A stretch of 64,000 bases of DNA from Seohaeicola saemankumensis (GCF_021021435.1 NZ_JAINWI010000017.1:89234-153233), one strand, 5' to 3'. Shown: positions 34,987 to 43,904, numbered from the stretch's first letter. Notes: generated from the letters alone by a model not told the origin. Numbers and translations are program-made.

Positions 34987-35682
34987 TCAGTCGAACCGCA
35001 GCGGGCTGCGTTGACGCCCTGTGTCGTCGAAGTTCGCGGGATCAAGCCATGTGATAAAACCTTCACGCAGACGCGGCCATTCGGTGTCGAGGATCGAGAA
35101 CCACGCGGTATCGCGATTGCGGCCCTTATAGGTAACGGCCTGCCGGAACGTGCCCTCATAGGTAAAACCCAACCGCGCGGCGGCTTGCCGCGAGGGCGCG
35201 TTCAATGCATCGCATTTCCATTCATAGCGCCGGTATCCCAACTCTTCGAACGCGCGGCGCATCAGCAGATACATCGCTTCCGTGGCTTCACGGCTGCGCG
35301 ACAATGCTGGCGCATAGTTGATATTCCCGACCTCGATCACCCCGTTTGCCGGATCAATCCGCATCAGGCTGGCCACGCCCAAAGGCCGGCCATCGACCAC
35401 AATAGTGTGAAACAGCGGATCGTCGGTCAGGCATGTCGCGTCCATCCATGCGCGAAACGCTGCACTATCAACAAAGGGGCCTTGCGGCAGATAGGTCCAG
35501 ATGCGTCCTTCGACATCAGCGCTGTAGGCTTCGAACAGACCCGCTGCATGCGCTTCCGGATCAAGGGGCACAACATCGCACCACTTCCCCTTCATCGGCG
35601 TTCTGGGGGGGCGTGGCCTTGGTAGGGTGATGTTCAGCGGTGCGCCAACTGGCTGCCCCAACGCATTGACGTGGTCGGCCAT
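34987..35682 (-). CDS. GNAT-family N-acetyltransferase (RimJ/RimL-like)
   Basis: A 231-residue acetyltransferase: an N-terminal extension, then VVPLDPEAHAAGLFEAYSAD, the strand-4/acetyl-CoA region VIEVGNINYAPALSRSREAT with EAMYLLMRRAFEELGYRRYE, and the C-terminal NAPSRQAAARLGFTYEGTFR. This is the RimJ/RimL-type order, acting on N-termini or small amines. It lies 119 bases upstream of the amidoligase operon on the same strand, so it might belong to it, but its own leader region makes independent expression equally possible. Confidence 0.82.
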   Translation of the reverse strand: MADHVNALGQPVGAPLNITLPRPRPPRTPMKGKWCDVVPLDPEAHAAGLFEAYSADVEGRIWTYLPQGPFVDSAAFRAWMDATCLTDDPLFHTIVVDGRPLGVASLMRIDPANGVIEVGNINYAPALSRSREATEAMYLLMRRAFEELGYRRYEWKCDALNAPSRQAAARLGFTYEGTFRQAVTYKGRNRDTAWFSILDTEWPRLREGFITWLDPANFDDTGRQRSPLRFD

Positions 35683-35757
35683 GAAATCCCCTTCACATGT
35701 ACTTTAAGATGCAGGCTAGACCTGTCCCTTTTGCAGGACCATAGCCAGATAGGTGTT

Positions 35758-36663
35758 TCAGTTACGTCCAACGAACTCGAACGAGAACTGGCGTTGCGCG
35801 CCTGCTGGCGGTCTGGGGAAAGGTGCGGCGCGGCGGATATGGTCAAGTGCGACCTGATCCAGATCCGGCGAGCCTGAGCTTCGGATCACCCTGACCGCTG
35901 CAAGCCCCCCGCCTTCCGAGATTGAAAAGCCCACTACGGTGCGCCCGGGCGACGGTGCGCGCTTTTTGCGCGTGCGGTTGATCTGGGTCAGCACGGCACG
36001 GCCATAGCTGGCATTCGCGGCAGCACCGCCGTCACCCTGCGCGGTAGGACGCTGCGTTTGTGCGGCAGGGGCTTTCGCCCCCTCTTGTCCTGCATTGGTG
36101 CCTCTGGTCGCGTTATGATCGGCATTTCCGGCAGCCTGTGCAGGGGCTTGCGGTTTGGGCTTGGCTCGCTCGTCCGGGTGGGCCGCACGCGGTGCAGGAC
36201 GCGCCCGAGGCCGCCTTGCCGATGGTGACTGAGTTACCCGCGGCACCGGCGTCAAGGTTTCTTGCCTGGGCAAAGCCTGGGCTTGATCCGGCGCGGCAGA
36301 GGCAATCGCCGCGATCTCGGGCGCCAGCACGGGTGGCAATGCCTCGACCTGTGGCACCGGCTTGACTTCGAGTTGCGCCAATCGGGCGGCCTGTGTGACA
36401 GGCTTGCTGCGCGGCGTTTCCTGCGCTGGGGTTAAAGGCTCTGCCTCGGCGCGTTCCAAGGATTCCGTGGGCGGGCTGACCGGCATGGCAGCCCCCTGCG
36501 CCATATCGGCGAAACTGTCGCCAAGTTCCGGCGTGTATTGTGCCTGCCCACCTTGCAATGCCACGTCTTCAGGTGGTGCAAAACGCACAAGTCCCGCTGC
36601 ATGCAACCCGCCCGAGACTGTCAGGGCCAAAGCGGCGACAGCTATCTTTCGCATCCCTGTCAT
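35758..36663 (-). CDS. tonB: TonB-family energy transducer
   Basis: A 301-residue inner-membrane-anchored periplasmic protein. One N-terminal helix (VAALALTVSGGLHAAGLVRF) is followed by a long Pro/Ala/Gln-rich spacer (about residues 60-210) and a TonB C-terminal domain with TVVGFSISEGGGLAAVRVIR and LDQVALDHIRRAAPFPRPP. It transmits proton-motive force from ExbB/ExbD to outer-membrane receptors, here most likely the heme receptor upstream in the operon. ATGA overlap with exbD. Last gene of the six-gene minus-strand operon. Confidence 0.9.
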   Translation of the reverse strand: MTGMRKIAVAALALTVSGGLHAAGLVRFAPPEDVALQGGQAQYTPELGDSFADMAQGAAMPVSPPTESLERAEAEPLTPAQETPRSKPVTQAARLAQLEVKPVPQVEALPPVLAPEIAAIASAAPDQAQALPRQETLTPVPRVTQSPSARRPRARPAPRAAHPDERAKPKPQAPAQAAGNADHNATRGTNAGQEGAKAPAAQTQRPTAQGDGGAAANASYGRAVLTQINRTRKKRAPSPGRTVVGFSISEGGGLAAVRVIRSSGSPDLDQVALDHIRRAAPFPRPPAGAQRQFSFEFVGRN

Positions 36664-37049
36664 TGACTGCTCCGTTCTGTCACGATCCGGACCTCGGCGG
36701 CACCAGCGGCACGTAAAGCGCGGGCAAGCTGAATTAGACCGACGGCATCGGTGTCACGATCCGGCATGATCCGCGCCACCCCCTGCGAATCGGGCGGCAA
36801 GGCCGCAACATAGCTTGCCGGATCGGCGGGGGATCCTTGCCAGATCACCTCACCCTTTGCAGTGAGGGCCAGCACGTCCGGCGGGATCAACGGATCTGCC
36901 TCGGACAGGCGCACCAGTTGCAGATCGGCAGGCGGTTGCGGCGCGATGCTTCCGGCGACCAGAAAGAACATCAGCATCAGAAAGACCACATTGATCAAGG
37001 TGATGGTCGAATCTGCCCTGCGGCGGAACGGGACAAGCCTGCGTGCCAT
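36660..37049 (-). CDS. exbD: ExbD/TolR-family proton-channel subunit (second copy)
   Basis: A 129-residue single-helix protein with the TM segment TLINVVFLMLMFFLVAG after a basic N-terminus. The usual proton-carrying Asp of the ExbD helix is replaced by Asn (TLINVVFLML where the paralogue has SLIDVIFLLL). The periplasmic part is short. Its start overlaps the first exbD stop by one base, and its stop overlaps tonB. Loss of the Asp suggests a structural rather than proton-conducting partner to the other ExbD. Confidence 0.85.
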   Translation of the reverse strand: MARRLVPFRRRADSTITLINVVFLMLMFFLVAGSIAPQPPADLQLVRLSEADPLIPPDVLALTAKGEVIWQGSPADPASYVAALPPDSQGVARIMPDRDTDAVGLIQLARALRAAGAAEVRIVTERSSQ

Positions 37050-37441
37050 CAGCCCAACACCTGTACACGCATCCCCGATGTGCTACGTAACCGGACCAGC
37101 AGGTCGGCAAGACGCTGCGCGCTGACATGCGGGGCAAGGCTGACCAGAACCTGCGGCTGGTCCTGACCCAGAGCCAGAATCTGTGCGGCAACCTGATCCA
37201 GTAGAGCAGACTGACCGTTGACTGTCAGAGTTTCCGGCGCAAGGCGCAGAAACACCGGCACGGTCTGGGCTGTGCCGGCGCCGCGTGCTCCGGCCACCAG
37301 CGGCAATTCGGCAGTGCGGGTGAAGGTCGTCGAGAGCATGAAGAACAAAAGCAGCAGAAAGATCACGTCTATCAGCGAAGTCATCGAAAGGGCGCGCCGA
37401 CGCACCGGAAGGCAACGCTTCAACATGGTGGGGCTAGCCAT
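37049..37441 (-). CDS. exbD: ExbD/TolR-family proton-channel subunit (first copy)
   Basis: A 130-residue protein with a basic N-terminus, TM helix SLIDVIFLLLLFFMLSTTF containing the conserved proton-binding Asp, and a periplasmic domain. The start at 37441 overlaps the exbB stop by eight bases; MLKRCLPV at 37426 is an alternative. A much longer upstream frame runs through exbB and was discarded. It forms the proton channel with ExbB. Confidence 0.85.
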   Translation of the reverse strand: MASPTMLKRCLPVRRRALSMTSLIDVIFLLLLFFMLSTTFTRTAELPLVAGARGAGTAQTVPVFLRLAPETLTVNGQSALLDQVAAQILALGQDQPQVLVSLAPHVSAQRLADLLVRLRSTSGMRVQVLG

Positions 37442-38120
37442 GGGCTGCCCGCAATCCGCTATGGTGCAGCGGGTCCGGCAGTTCGGGATGCGGCAGCGCA
37501 GGGCCGCACAACGTTTCCACCATCGTTTCGGCAAGCCGCCGATGCGCGGCGATGCGCGCCTCGAACGCCGTGAGAATCAAGGATACAGGCATGGCAATCG
37601 CCAGACCGACCGCTGTGGTCAGCAAGGCCACCCAGATGCCACCGGCCAGCAAAGACGGATCGACCGACGCACCCGCACCTTGCAAGGCCTGAAAAGCCTC
37701 GATCATCCCCAAAACTGTGCCGAACAATCCCAGTAGCGGCGCGACCTGCGCCACGGCATCAAGAAATCGCAATCCGCTTTCGGCTCGGGCTAGTTCCACT
37801 TCGGTTTCGGCGTGCAGGCGCTCACGCAGGGCGGCTGTCGGAACCGATGCTGCCATCGCCCTGAGCGCCAGACGTGCCAGCGGATCACCCGCGCGGGTCA
37901 ATGCCTCGCGGGCCGCGACAGTCTGTCCCGATGCCAGCGGGACCAAGGCTGCGTGAAGTCTGGCACCACGCCACAACCCAAGAAAACGCAAGTGCACGGC
38001 CTTCCACAAAATGACCGCTCCGGCGACAACAGAGAGCGCCAGAAGCAGGGCAAAGACCCAACCGCCCAGTTCGACAAGGGCGCTCAGACGGACAGCTAAA
38101 TCATGCAGCATTTCGATCAT
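37434..38120 (-). CDS. exbB: ExbB/TolQ/MotA-family proton-channel protein
   Basis: A 228-residue membrane protein with three helices: GGWVFALLLALSVVAGAVIL near the N-terminus, then AQVAPLLGLFGTVLGMIEAF and LLTTAVGLAIAMPVSLILTA. The second and third carry the Thr residues that line the ExbB channel. Between helices 1 and 2 lies the large cytoplasmic loop (ARLALRAMAASVPTAALRE). It powers TonB. Its ATG overlaps the stop of the small secreted-protein gene (ATGA). Confidence 0.9.
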   Translation of the reverse strand: MIEMLHDLAVRLSALVELGGWVFALLLALSVVAGAVILWKAVHLRFLGLWRGARLHAALVPLASGQTVAAREALTRAGDPLARLALRAMAASVPTAALRERLHAETEVELARAESGLRFLDAVAQVAPLLGLFGTVLGMIEAFQALQGAGASVDPSLLAGGIWVALLTTAVGLAIAMPVSLILTAFEARIAAHRRLAETMVETLCGPALPHPELPDPLHHSGLRAAHG

Positions 38121-38536
38121 CCCAGTATCTTGATTGCATCAATGCGTGTGCTTGGTTGCAGTGCGTTCGCGCAGGCCTGTTCCGGCAAATCCTGCCCCGT
38201 GCAGGCGCCAACCTCGTTGATAAGGACCTGCCCGACCTTGGCGCATTCCAGATCGGGCAGATCGAACTGTCGCACGCGAGGGCGCGCTTGAGGCAGATTC
38301 TGAAAGTCGAGCAAGACAAGGCGCGCGACCAGTCCTTCGGGGTTGAAGATCACAGCCTCAAGCACCAGCGCCGAAAGGTCCGCGCCCAAACCATTCGTCG
38401 CCACAAATGACATCCGGCACCCGCCCGCGCGGTTCTCCACCGCGTTCAACTCGATGCCAAGCACCGGTGTCTCGGCCACGAGGGGGGAAGGAAGAAATCC
38501 GACGATGACAAAAAGGCTCAGAATGGTTTGGCGCAT
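38117..38536 (-). CDS. small secreted protein of the heme locus, function unknown
   Basis: A 139-residue protein with a signal peptide (MRQTILSLFVIVGFLPSPLV, cleavage near VAET). The mature part has four cysteines (GGCRMSF, LECAKVG, GACTGQD, QACANA), which could form two disulfides in the periplasm, and beta-rich sequence such as LVLEAVIFNPEGLVARLVLL. It sits between the receptor (10-base gap) and exbB (overlap), so it is expressed with heme uptake. Similar proteins occur at this position in other Rhodobacteraceae, but I know of no assigned role; a periplasmic helper of the receptor or TonB system is possible. Confidence 0.75.
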   Translation of the reverse strand: MRQTILSLFVIVGFLPSPLVAETPVLGIELNAVENRAGGCRMSFVATNGLGADLSALVLEAVIFNPEGLVARLVLLDFQNLPQARPRVRQFDLPDLECAKVGQVLINEVGACTGQDLPEQACANALQPSTRIDAIKILG

Positions 38537-38546
38537 CGGATTCTCC

Positions 38547-40679
38547 TTAGAAGGTTTTAGCGACCGAAATGCTGATCGTTCGGCCCGGAGCCTTATCTAG
38601 CGCAAGATTGTTGCGATATGTCCCATCAAAGACATTGTTGATTGCAAGATTAACCTCCAGCCCTTCCAGCACGCCGCGATCAGGTGTCCATGTCGCAAAG
38701 ATGTCATGGGTATTATATGCCTCGCCCGAAGTTGTCGCGGATGAGGTTGTGATGTCGTCAAAGAAAGACGCGCGCCAGCCGACAGTCAGGTTCTGATCGG
38801 GCAGCTTGGCACCAAGGGTCAGCACGGCGTTTTCCGCAGGCGTATCAGGCAGCGTCAGCCCTGTGCTGCGATCCTCGCTGCGCACCTGCGAATAGGCCAA
38901 CTGTGCGAACCACAGGTCGGCGTCATAGCTTGCCTCAAGCTCTGCACCCCAGATCCGCGCCTCGTTGATATTGGCAAAATACGGCACCGACGTGGTATTC
39001 CCGTCCGGCAGGATCGGGCGTGGTGACGTTGCAATGAGGTTGGATATGTCGTTGCGGAAGGCTGTCGCCTTGAGCTGGAACACATCGCCATCGCTCAGCA
39101 CATTCATGCGCTGGAACGCAAAGCCCAGTTCGAATGTGTCTGCTGTCTCGGGTTCGAGGTTCAGGCTGGGTGTGCGTGCGACAGCCGCCAATCCGGGGCC
39201 ACGCCGCGCGGGTCCTTCGGACGAATAAAGCTCGTCCAGCGTGGGCATGCGTTCCGTCCGCGCCATCGAGCCAAAAACTGACCAGCTCTCGTTCAACTTG
39301 TACATCGCCGCCAATTTGGGCGAGATCGAGGTTTTGGACTGTCTGGACCCGCCGGCTTCCTCGGCCTCGGCGCTGGGGGTCAGTTCGCCAAAATCAACAC
39401 GCACACCGGGGATCAGCGTCAGACGGTCATTCCAGACCAGTTCGCCCTGTGCATAGATACCAAGCTTCTGGTCGGTTCCTTCAGGATGGAAACCCAGCGC
39501 GCCAACCGAGGATGTCGCACTGCGCTTCTGCTCGGACACCTGGACCCCGAAGGTCAGGTAATTCTCCCACGCGCCTGCGGACAGATCAGCGGTGTTCTCG
39601 ACCTTCAGACTGACAGTGCGATACCCGTACTCGCTGTCACACAGAACCGCCAACTGACCCGCAGCGCACATGGCCGCCATCGAAAAGTTGTCCTTCTCGA
39701 CATTGGTATCCGTCACCGACAGACCCACAGTCAGGTCCAGCAGCGGATTAGCCGATGCACGGTGACGCCATGTAAGTGTCGCAGTGTCATCAATTGCGCG
39801 AATGTCGCTTGTGCCGAATCCGGCCAGTGCGGCACCTCCTGTCTGGGCCACGACGGTTTCATCCAACTGCGTATCTGTGCGCGACAGCGACAGCGTCATC
39901 GACTGGTCAGCATCGTCACCGAAACGGTAGGTCCCTTTGACCAGACCGGACCAGCGTTCATAGGCGGTTCCAGGCAGTGTCGCGCCTGATCCGTCCTGCA
40001 TGTCATCGCCTTTTGAACGGTTGATCGCGCCAAGCAGTTCTAAATTCTCGGAGGGGCGGCTGGCAAAGATCACGCCCAACCGCAGACCATCGCCGTTACT
40101 GTCATAACCGCTCTTGAAGCGCAGCGCCCGATCCTGTCCGGGTTCCAGAAAATCGCTGGCATCCTTGGTGGTGAAGTTGATCACCCCACCAATGGCGCCG
40201 GTGCCGTAAAGCGTCGATGATGCTGGGCCGCGTAGCACTTCAACGCGCTTGTAAAGCTCAAGATCGCCAAAGAAAGATCCCATACGGTATTGCTCGAAAA
40301 ACTTGGGCGCACCATCGACATTAACGATGATCCGCGACTCGGATGCTGTCTGTTCGCTATTGCCGATCCCGCGGATGTTGAAGGCCTGACCGACCGGACG
40401 GGCCGATGCGCCCGCGCCCTGCACGCCCGGCACGGATTTGAAAAGCTCGGCCACATTGGCTGGCTGGTCGCGGTCGATATCCTCTTGTTCGACCGAGGAA
40501 ACAGCTTGCGGCGTGTCAATCGCGACCTTTTCGGCACCGGCACCGAGGATCAGACGTCCCAGCGGGGTAAATCCCCCCGACACGTCTTCCTGCGCGAGGG
40601 CGGGTGTCGTGGTCAGCACCGCAAGTGTGACGGAAAGCAGAAGGTGCCCTTTGGGGGCAAGTGTGAATGATGCAGGCAT
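38547..40679 (-). CDS. TonB-dependent outer-membrane heme/hemoglobin receptor
   Basis: A 710-residue receptor. The signal peptide ends near PALAQE; the plug domain (about 55-170) has VSSVEQEDIDRDQPANVAEL, a TonB-box-like segment before it, FNIRGIG and VEVLRGPASSTLYGTGAIGG; a 22-strand barrel follows and ends ISVAKTF with the terminal Phe. ARTERMPTLDELYSS and LNLEPETADTFELGF resemble the region around the FRAP/NPNL motifs of heme receptors. A Cys pair (AAMCAAGQLAVLCDSE) lies in one extracellular loop. First gene of the minus-strand operon, divergent from hmuS, so heme is the likely ligand. Confidence 0.9.
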   Translation of the reverse strand: MPASFTLAPKGHLLLSVTLAVLTTTPALAQEDVSGGFTPLGRLILGAGAEKVAIDTPQAVSSVEQEDIDRDQPANVAELFKSVPGVQGAGASARPVGQAFNIRGIGNSEQTASESRIIVNVDGAPKFFEQYRMGSFFGDLELYKRVEVLRGPASSTLYGTGAIGGVINFTTKDASDFLEPGQDRALRFKSGYDSNGDGLRLGVIFASRPSENLELLGAINRSKGDDMQDGSGATLPGTAYERWSGLVKGTYRFGDDADQSMTLSLSRTDTQLDETVVAQTGGAALAGFGTSDIRAIDDTATLTWRHRASANPLLDLTVGLSVTDTNVEKDNFSMAAMCAAGQLAVLCDSEYGYRTVSLKVENTADLSAGAWENYLTFGVQVSEQKRSATSSVGALGFHPEGTDQKLGIYAQGELVWNDRLTLIPGVRVDFGELTPSAEAEEAGGSRQSKTSISPKLAAMYKLNESWSVFGSMARTERMPTLDELYSSEGPARRGPGLAAVARTPSLNLEPETADTFELGFAFQRMNVLSDGDVFQLKATAFRNDISNLIATSPRPILPDGNTTSVPYFANINEARIWGAELEASYDADLWFAQLAYSQVRSEDRSTGLTLPDTPAENAVLTLGAKLPDQNLTVGWRASFFDDITTSSATTSGEAYNTHDIFATWTPDRGVLEGLEVNLAINNVFDGTYRNNLALDKAPGRTISISVAKTF

Positions 40680-40800
40680 GAGCGTCCCTTGATATTTATG
40701 GTCTGCGGGGAGGCTGGCCTGCGATAGAGCTTGTGGCTGGCGGCAGAATTATCTGACTTGAACTGTCAGGAAAAGGCTTCTAGGTATCCTTACTGTAACT

Positions 40801-40829
40801 GTCAAGTATATCTGGAAGATATGTTTGAC
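40801..40829. promoter_or_regulatory. 29-bp palindromic operator between receptor and hmuS
   Basis: Arms GTCAA-nn-ATATCT and AGATAT-nn-TTGAC are perfect complements around a three-base centre. It lies 72 bases before hmuS and 122 bases before the receptor start. The 8-mer AACTGTCA also occurs twice here (40761-40768 and 40797-40804), the second overlapping the palindrome's left arm. The placement fits an iron- or heme-responsive repressor controlling both operons. I cannot say which regulator binds. Confidence 0.65.
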
Positions 40830-40900
40830 GTCCTGCCTGCGCTCCAGCTACGCCCTTTGGCCCGCCAGAATCGCGCCTTTTGCACTTTGAAAGGATCGCC

Positions 40901-41950
40901 ATGATGGCCGACCGCAATGCCCTCACACCGGACCAGATTCGCGCCCTGCGCGCTGAGAACCCCAAACCCCGCGCCCGCGACTTTGCCCAGATGCAGGGTA
41001 TCACCGAGGCCGATCTGGTCGCGGCTCATGTCGGACATTGGGCCACGGCGATTGACGCCGTCCCGGACCGGCTGATGCCGCAGATCCAGATGCTTGGCGA
41101 AGTCATGGCACTGACGCGCAACAATTCTTGCGTGCATGAACGTATCGGCACATACGAGGACTACCACGCCGGACCGCATGCCCAGATGGTTCTGGGTGCC
41201 GAGATCGATCTGCGGATTTTCCCCTCACACTGGGTGCATGCCTTTGCGGTTCAGGAAACGGGCGAGGATGGTGTGAAGCGTAGCCTTCAGGTTTTCGACG
41301 TTGCAGGCGATGCGGTGCATAAGGTGCACCTGAAACCAACTTCGGATATCGCGGCCTTTGACAGGCTGGTGGAGGCGCTGCGCTTGCCGCAGCAATCCGA
41401 CAGGCTGGAGCTTGGCACACGGACCACCCCCGAGGCCGCCCGCAGCGATTCAAATCGTGCAGGTGTTTTGCAATCCGAGTGGGACAAGATGACCGACACG
41501 CACCAGTTTTTGAAACTGGTGCGCAAGCTCAATATGAACCGGCTAGGCGCTTACCGCCTGGCAGGGGAGCCCTATGTGCGGGCCCTGTCGCCAGATTCTG
41601 TGACACTGGCGTTGCGCGGAGCAGCGGAACAAGCCATTCCCGTGATGATTTTTGTGGGCAATGCCGGATGTATCCAGATCCACGGTGGCTCCATAGACAA
41701 GATAGTGCCAATGGGACCGTGGATCAACGTGATGGACCCGCGTTTCAACCTGCATCTGCGTGCCGATCACATTGCCGAAGTCTGGTGCGTGACCAAGCCC
41801 ACGCAGCGCGGACCTGCAATCAGCGTCGAGGCGTTTGACGAATCCGGCGGGCTGATCCTGCAAGTCTTCGGATATCGCAAGGATCTGAACCCTGCCGCAT
41901 GGGAGGCGCTGTGCGCCAGCCTGCCCACCCGCGAGGAGGTGACAGCATGA
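40901..41950 (+). CDS. hmuS: hemin-degrading / heme-trafficking protein
   Basis: A 349-residue cytoplasmic protein of the HemS/HmuS/ChuS family, built from two similar halves. In the first half, ALTRNNSCVHERIGTYEDYH carries the proximal heme-ligand region; the second half repeats it as PVMIFVGNAGCIQIHGGSI, ending in VWCVTKPTQRG and ISVEAFDESGGLILQVFGYR. It binds imported heme and delivers or degrades it. The ATG pair at 40901 follows AAAGGA; an upstream TTG was rejected. Its stop overlaps hmuT (ATGA). Confidence 0.9.
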   Translation: MMADRNALTPDQIRALRAENPKPRARDFAQMQGITEADLVAAHVGHWATAIDAVPDRLMPQIQMLGEVMALTRNNSCVHERIGTYEDYHAGPHAQMVLGAEIDLRIFPSHWVHAFAVQETGEDGVKRSLQVFDVAGDAVHKVHLKPTSDIAAFDRLVEALRLPQQSDRLELGTRTTPEAARSDSNRAGVLQSEWDKMTDTHQFLKLVRKLNMNRLGAYRLAGEPYVRALSPDSVTLALRGAAEQAIPVMIFVGNAGCIQIHGGSIDKIVPMGPWINVMDPRFNLHLRADHIAEVWCVTKPTQRGPAISVEAFDESGGLILQVFGYRKDLNPAAWEALCASLPTREEVTA

Positions 41951-42828
41951 AACTGACGGTGACATCGCTGCATCTGGGGCTGGGTGCCGGTCTTCTAGCT
42001 GTGGGGCTTCTGGCCCTGCCGCTGACCCCGCGCGCGCAATCCGGCGATCAGGTGCGCCTTCTGACACTGGGCGGATCGGTAACCGAGATCGTCGTCGCCC
42101 TTGGCGCGGAAAATCAACTGGTCGCGCGCGATTCCACCTCGACCTATCCACCCTCGGTCATGGACCTGCCCGACGTCGGCTATGTGCGGGCATTGTCACC
42201 CGAGGGCGTGCTGTCTGTCGCGCCCGAACTGATCCTGTCAGAACGCGGTGCCGGACCGGCCGAAACCATTGCGGTTCTGGAAGCCGCAGGGGTGGAGTTT
42301 GTCACCATGCCCGACGATCCGACACCGCAAGGCGTGCTGAATAAGATCGACGCTGTTGCCATGGCTCTGCGTCTACCCGATGCCGGAGCCGCCTTGCGGC
42401 AGGACGTCGCCGCAGGACTGGCCGCGGCGACAGCACGCGCTACCGCGGTGACTGATCGCCAACGGGTTCTGTTCGTGCTGTCGCTGCAAAGCGGGCGCGT
42501 CATGGCGGGGGGCGAAGGGTCTTCGGCGGAAGGCATTATCGAACTGGCAGGCGGCGTGAATGCGGCCACGGGTTTCGACGGCTATAAACAGATGACAGAT
42601 GAGGCTGTGATCGCTGCGGCCCCCGATCTGATCCTGATGATGGACCGCGAGGGCGATCTTGCTATCTCGACCGAGGATGTTCAGGCCCATCCGGCCCTTG
42701 GCCTTACCCCTGCGGGGCAAAACGGAAACGTCCTGCGGATGAACGGGGTGCTATTGCTGGGCTTTGGTCCCCGCACCCCCGCCGCCGCCACAGCACTGCA
42801 TGCGGCGCTGTACGGCACAGGGGGCTAA
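41947..42828 (+). CDS. hmuT: periplasmic heme-binding protein of the ABC importer
   Basis: A 293-residue type III (BtuF-like) receptor. Residues 1-31 form a signal peptide (GLLAVGLLALPLTPRAQ). The first lobe holds LLTLGGSVTEIVVALGAENQ and TYPPSVMDLPDVGYVRALSP; the second lobe holds VMAGGEGSSAEGIIELAGGV and FDGYKQMTDEAVIAAAPDL. It passes heme from the receptor side to the HmuU channel. Coupled to hmuS by ATGA, two bases before hmuU. Confidence 0.9.
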   Translation: MKLTVTSLHLGLGAGLLAVGLLALPLTPRAQSGDQVRLLTLGGSVTEIVVALGAENQLVARDSTSTYPPSVMDLPDVGYVRALSPEGVLSVAPELILSERGAGPAETIAVLEAAGVEFVTMPDDPTPQGVLNKIDAVAMALRLPDAGAALRQDVAAGLAAATARATAVTDRQRVLFVLSLQSGRVMAGGEGSSAEGIIELAGGVNAATGFDGYKQMTDEAVIAAAPDLILMMDREGDLAISTEDVQAHPALGLTPAGQNGNVLRMNGVLLLGFGPRTPAAATALHAALYGTGG

Positions 42829-42830
42829 GC

Positions 42831-43904
42831 ATGGTGGCGCTGCCCTGGCACAAAACATCGCCGCAGGAAGACGACCGCAGCGTAGGGGCCGCACAGACCA
42901 CGCGGACCCTGTTGGGGTTGCTGGTTGTTGTGTCGATCCTGTCTTTGGGAACCGGCGCAGCGGGTCTGTCCGTGTTCGACGCTGCCCGCGATCTGGTCAG
43001 CGGCGAAGGGTTGTCGGTGCGGGACCGCGTGATCCTGATGGATATCCGCCTGCCGCGTCTGGCCATGGGACTGATGATCGGCGCGGCGCTCGCTTTGTCG
43101 GGGGCCTTGATGCAGGGGCTGTTCCGCAATCCATTGGCCGATCCGGGCATTGTCGGGGTTGGCGCCGGTGCGGGCTTGGGCGCAGTTCTGGCCATTGTGC
43201 TGGCCGGGCTGCTTCCTACCGGACTGGCGGTGCTGATCGGCGCGCATCTGGTGCCGGTTGCCGCCTTTCTGGGCGGCTGGGCCTCGACCCTGCTGCTTTA
43301 CCGAGTGGCCACCCGTGGCGGGCAAACCTCGGTCGCGACCATGCTTCTGGCCGGTATCGCACTTGGTGCGCTGGCCGGTGCATTGACGGGGATGCTGGTC
43401 TATATGGCCGATGACAGGCAATTGCGGGATCTGACCTTCTGGAACATGGGGTCATTGGCCGGCGCAAGCTGGTCCAAGCTGGCGGCCAGCCTGCCCCTGA
43501 TCTTGCCGGTCCTGCTGCTGTCGCCGCTTCTGGCGCGGGGGCTGAATGCGCTGGCACTGGGCGAGGCGCAGGCCGCACATCTAGGTATCCATGTTGAAAC
43601 CGTCAAACGGCTGGCGATCCTTGGCGTGGCCGCCGCCGCAGGGGCCGCCGTCGCCGTGGCCGGTGGTATCGGCTTTGTCGGGATCGTCGTGCCGCATCTT
43701 CTGCGTTTGGCCACGGGGCCGGATCATCGCTACCTCCTTCCGAATGCAGCACTATTGGGGGCCAGCCTGCTTGTGGGGGCCGATATGGTCGCCCGCGTGA
43801 TCGTCAGCCCCGCAGAACTGCCGATCGGGATCGTCACCGCCACCATGGGCGCGCCGGTCTTTTTGTGGATATTGCTGAAACGCCGTGGCTTGGGGGGATT
43901 GTGA
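42831..43904 (+). CDS. hmuU: heme ABC transporter permease (FecCD family)
   Basis: A 357-residue, about ten-helix permease: RLPRLAMGLMIGAALALSGA, the coupling motif GLFRNPLADPGIVGVGAGAG, GNMGSLAG-type segment FWNMGSLAGASWSK, and the C-terminal GIGFVGIVVPHLLRLATGPD. All are FecCD/BtuC signatures. Start lies two bases after hmuT; the stop overlaps the hmuV start by one base. Confidence 0.92.
   Translation: MVALPWHKTSPQEDDRSVGAAQTTRTLLGLLVVVSILSLGTGAAGLSVFDAARDLVSGEGLSVRDRVILMDIRLPRLAMGLMIGAALALSGALMQGLFRNPLADPGIVGVGAGAGLGAVLAIVLAGLLPTGLAVLIGAHLVPVAAFLGGWASTLLLYRVATRGGQTSVATMLLAGIALGALAGALTGMLVYMADDRQLRDLTFWNMGSLAGASWSKLAASLPLILPVLLLSPLLARGLNALALGEAQAAHLGIHVETVKRLAILGVAAAAGAAVAVAGGIGFVGIVVPHLLRLATGPDHRYLLPNAALLGASLLVGADMVARVIVSPAELPIGIVTATMGAPVFLWILLKRRGLGGL

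Noticed and set aside
37441..37534. 31-residue N-terminal extension of the first ExbD
   Set aside because: It is an out-of-frame reading of exbB and would add an Arg/Cys-rich segment not seen in ExbD proteins.
40802..41179. minus-strand open frame across the hmuS start and heme operator
   Set aside because: It would run through the palindromic operator and the hmuS coding region; no ribosome site or domain supports it.
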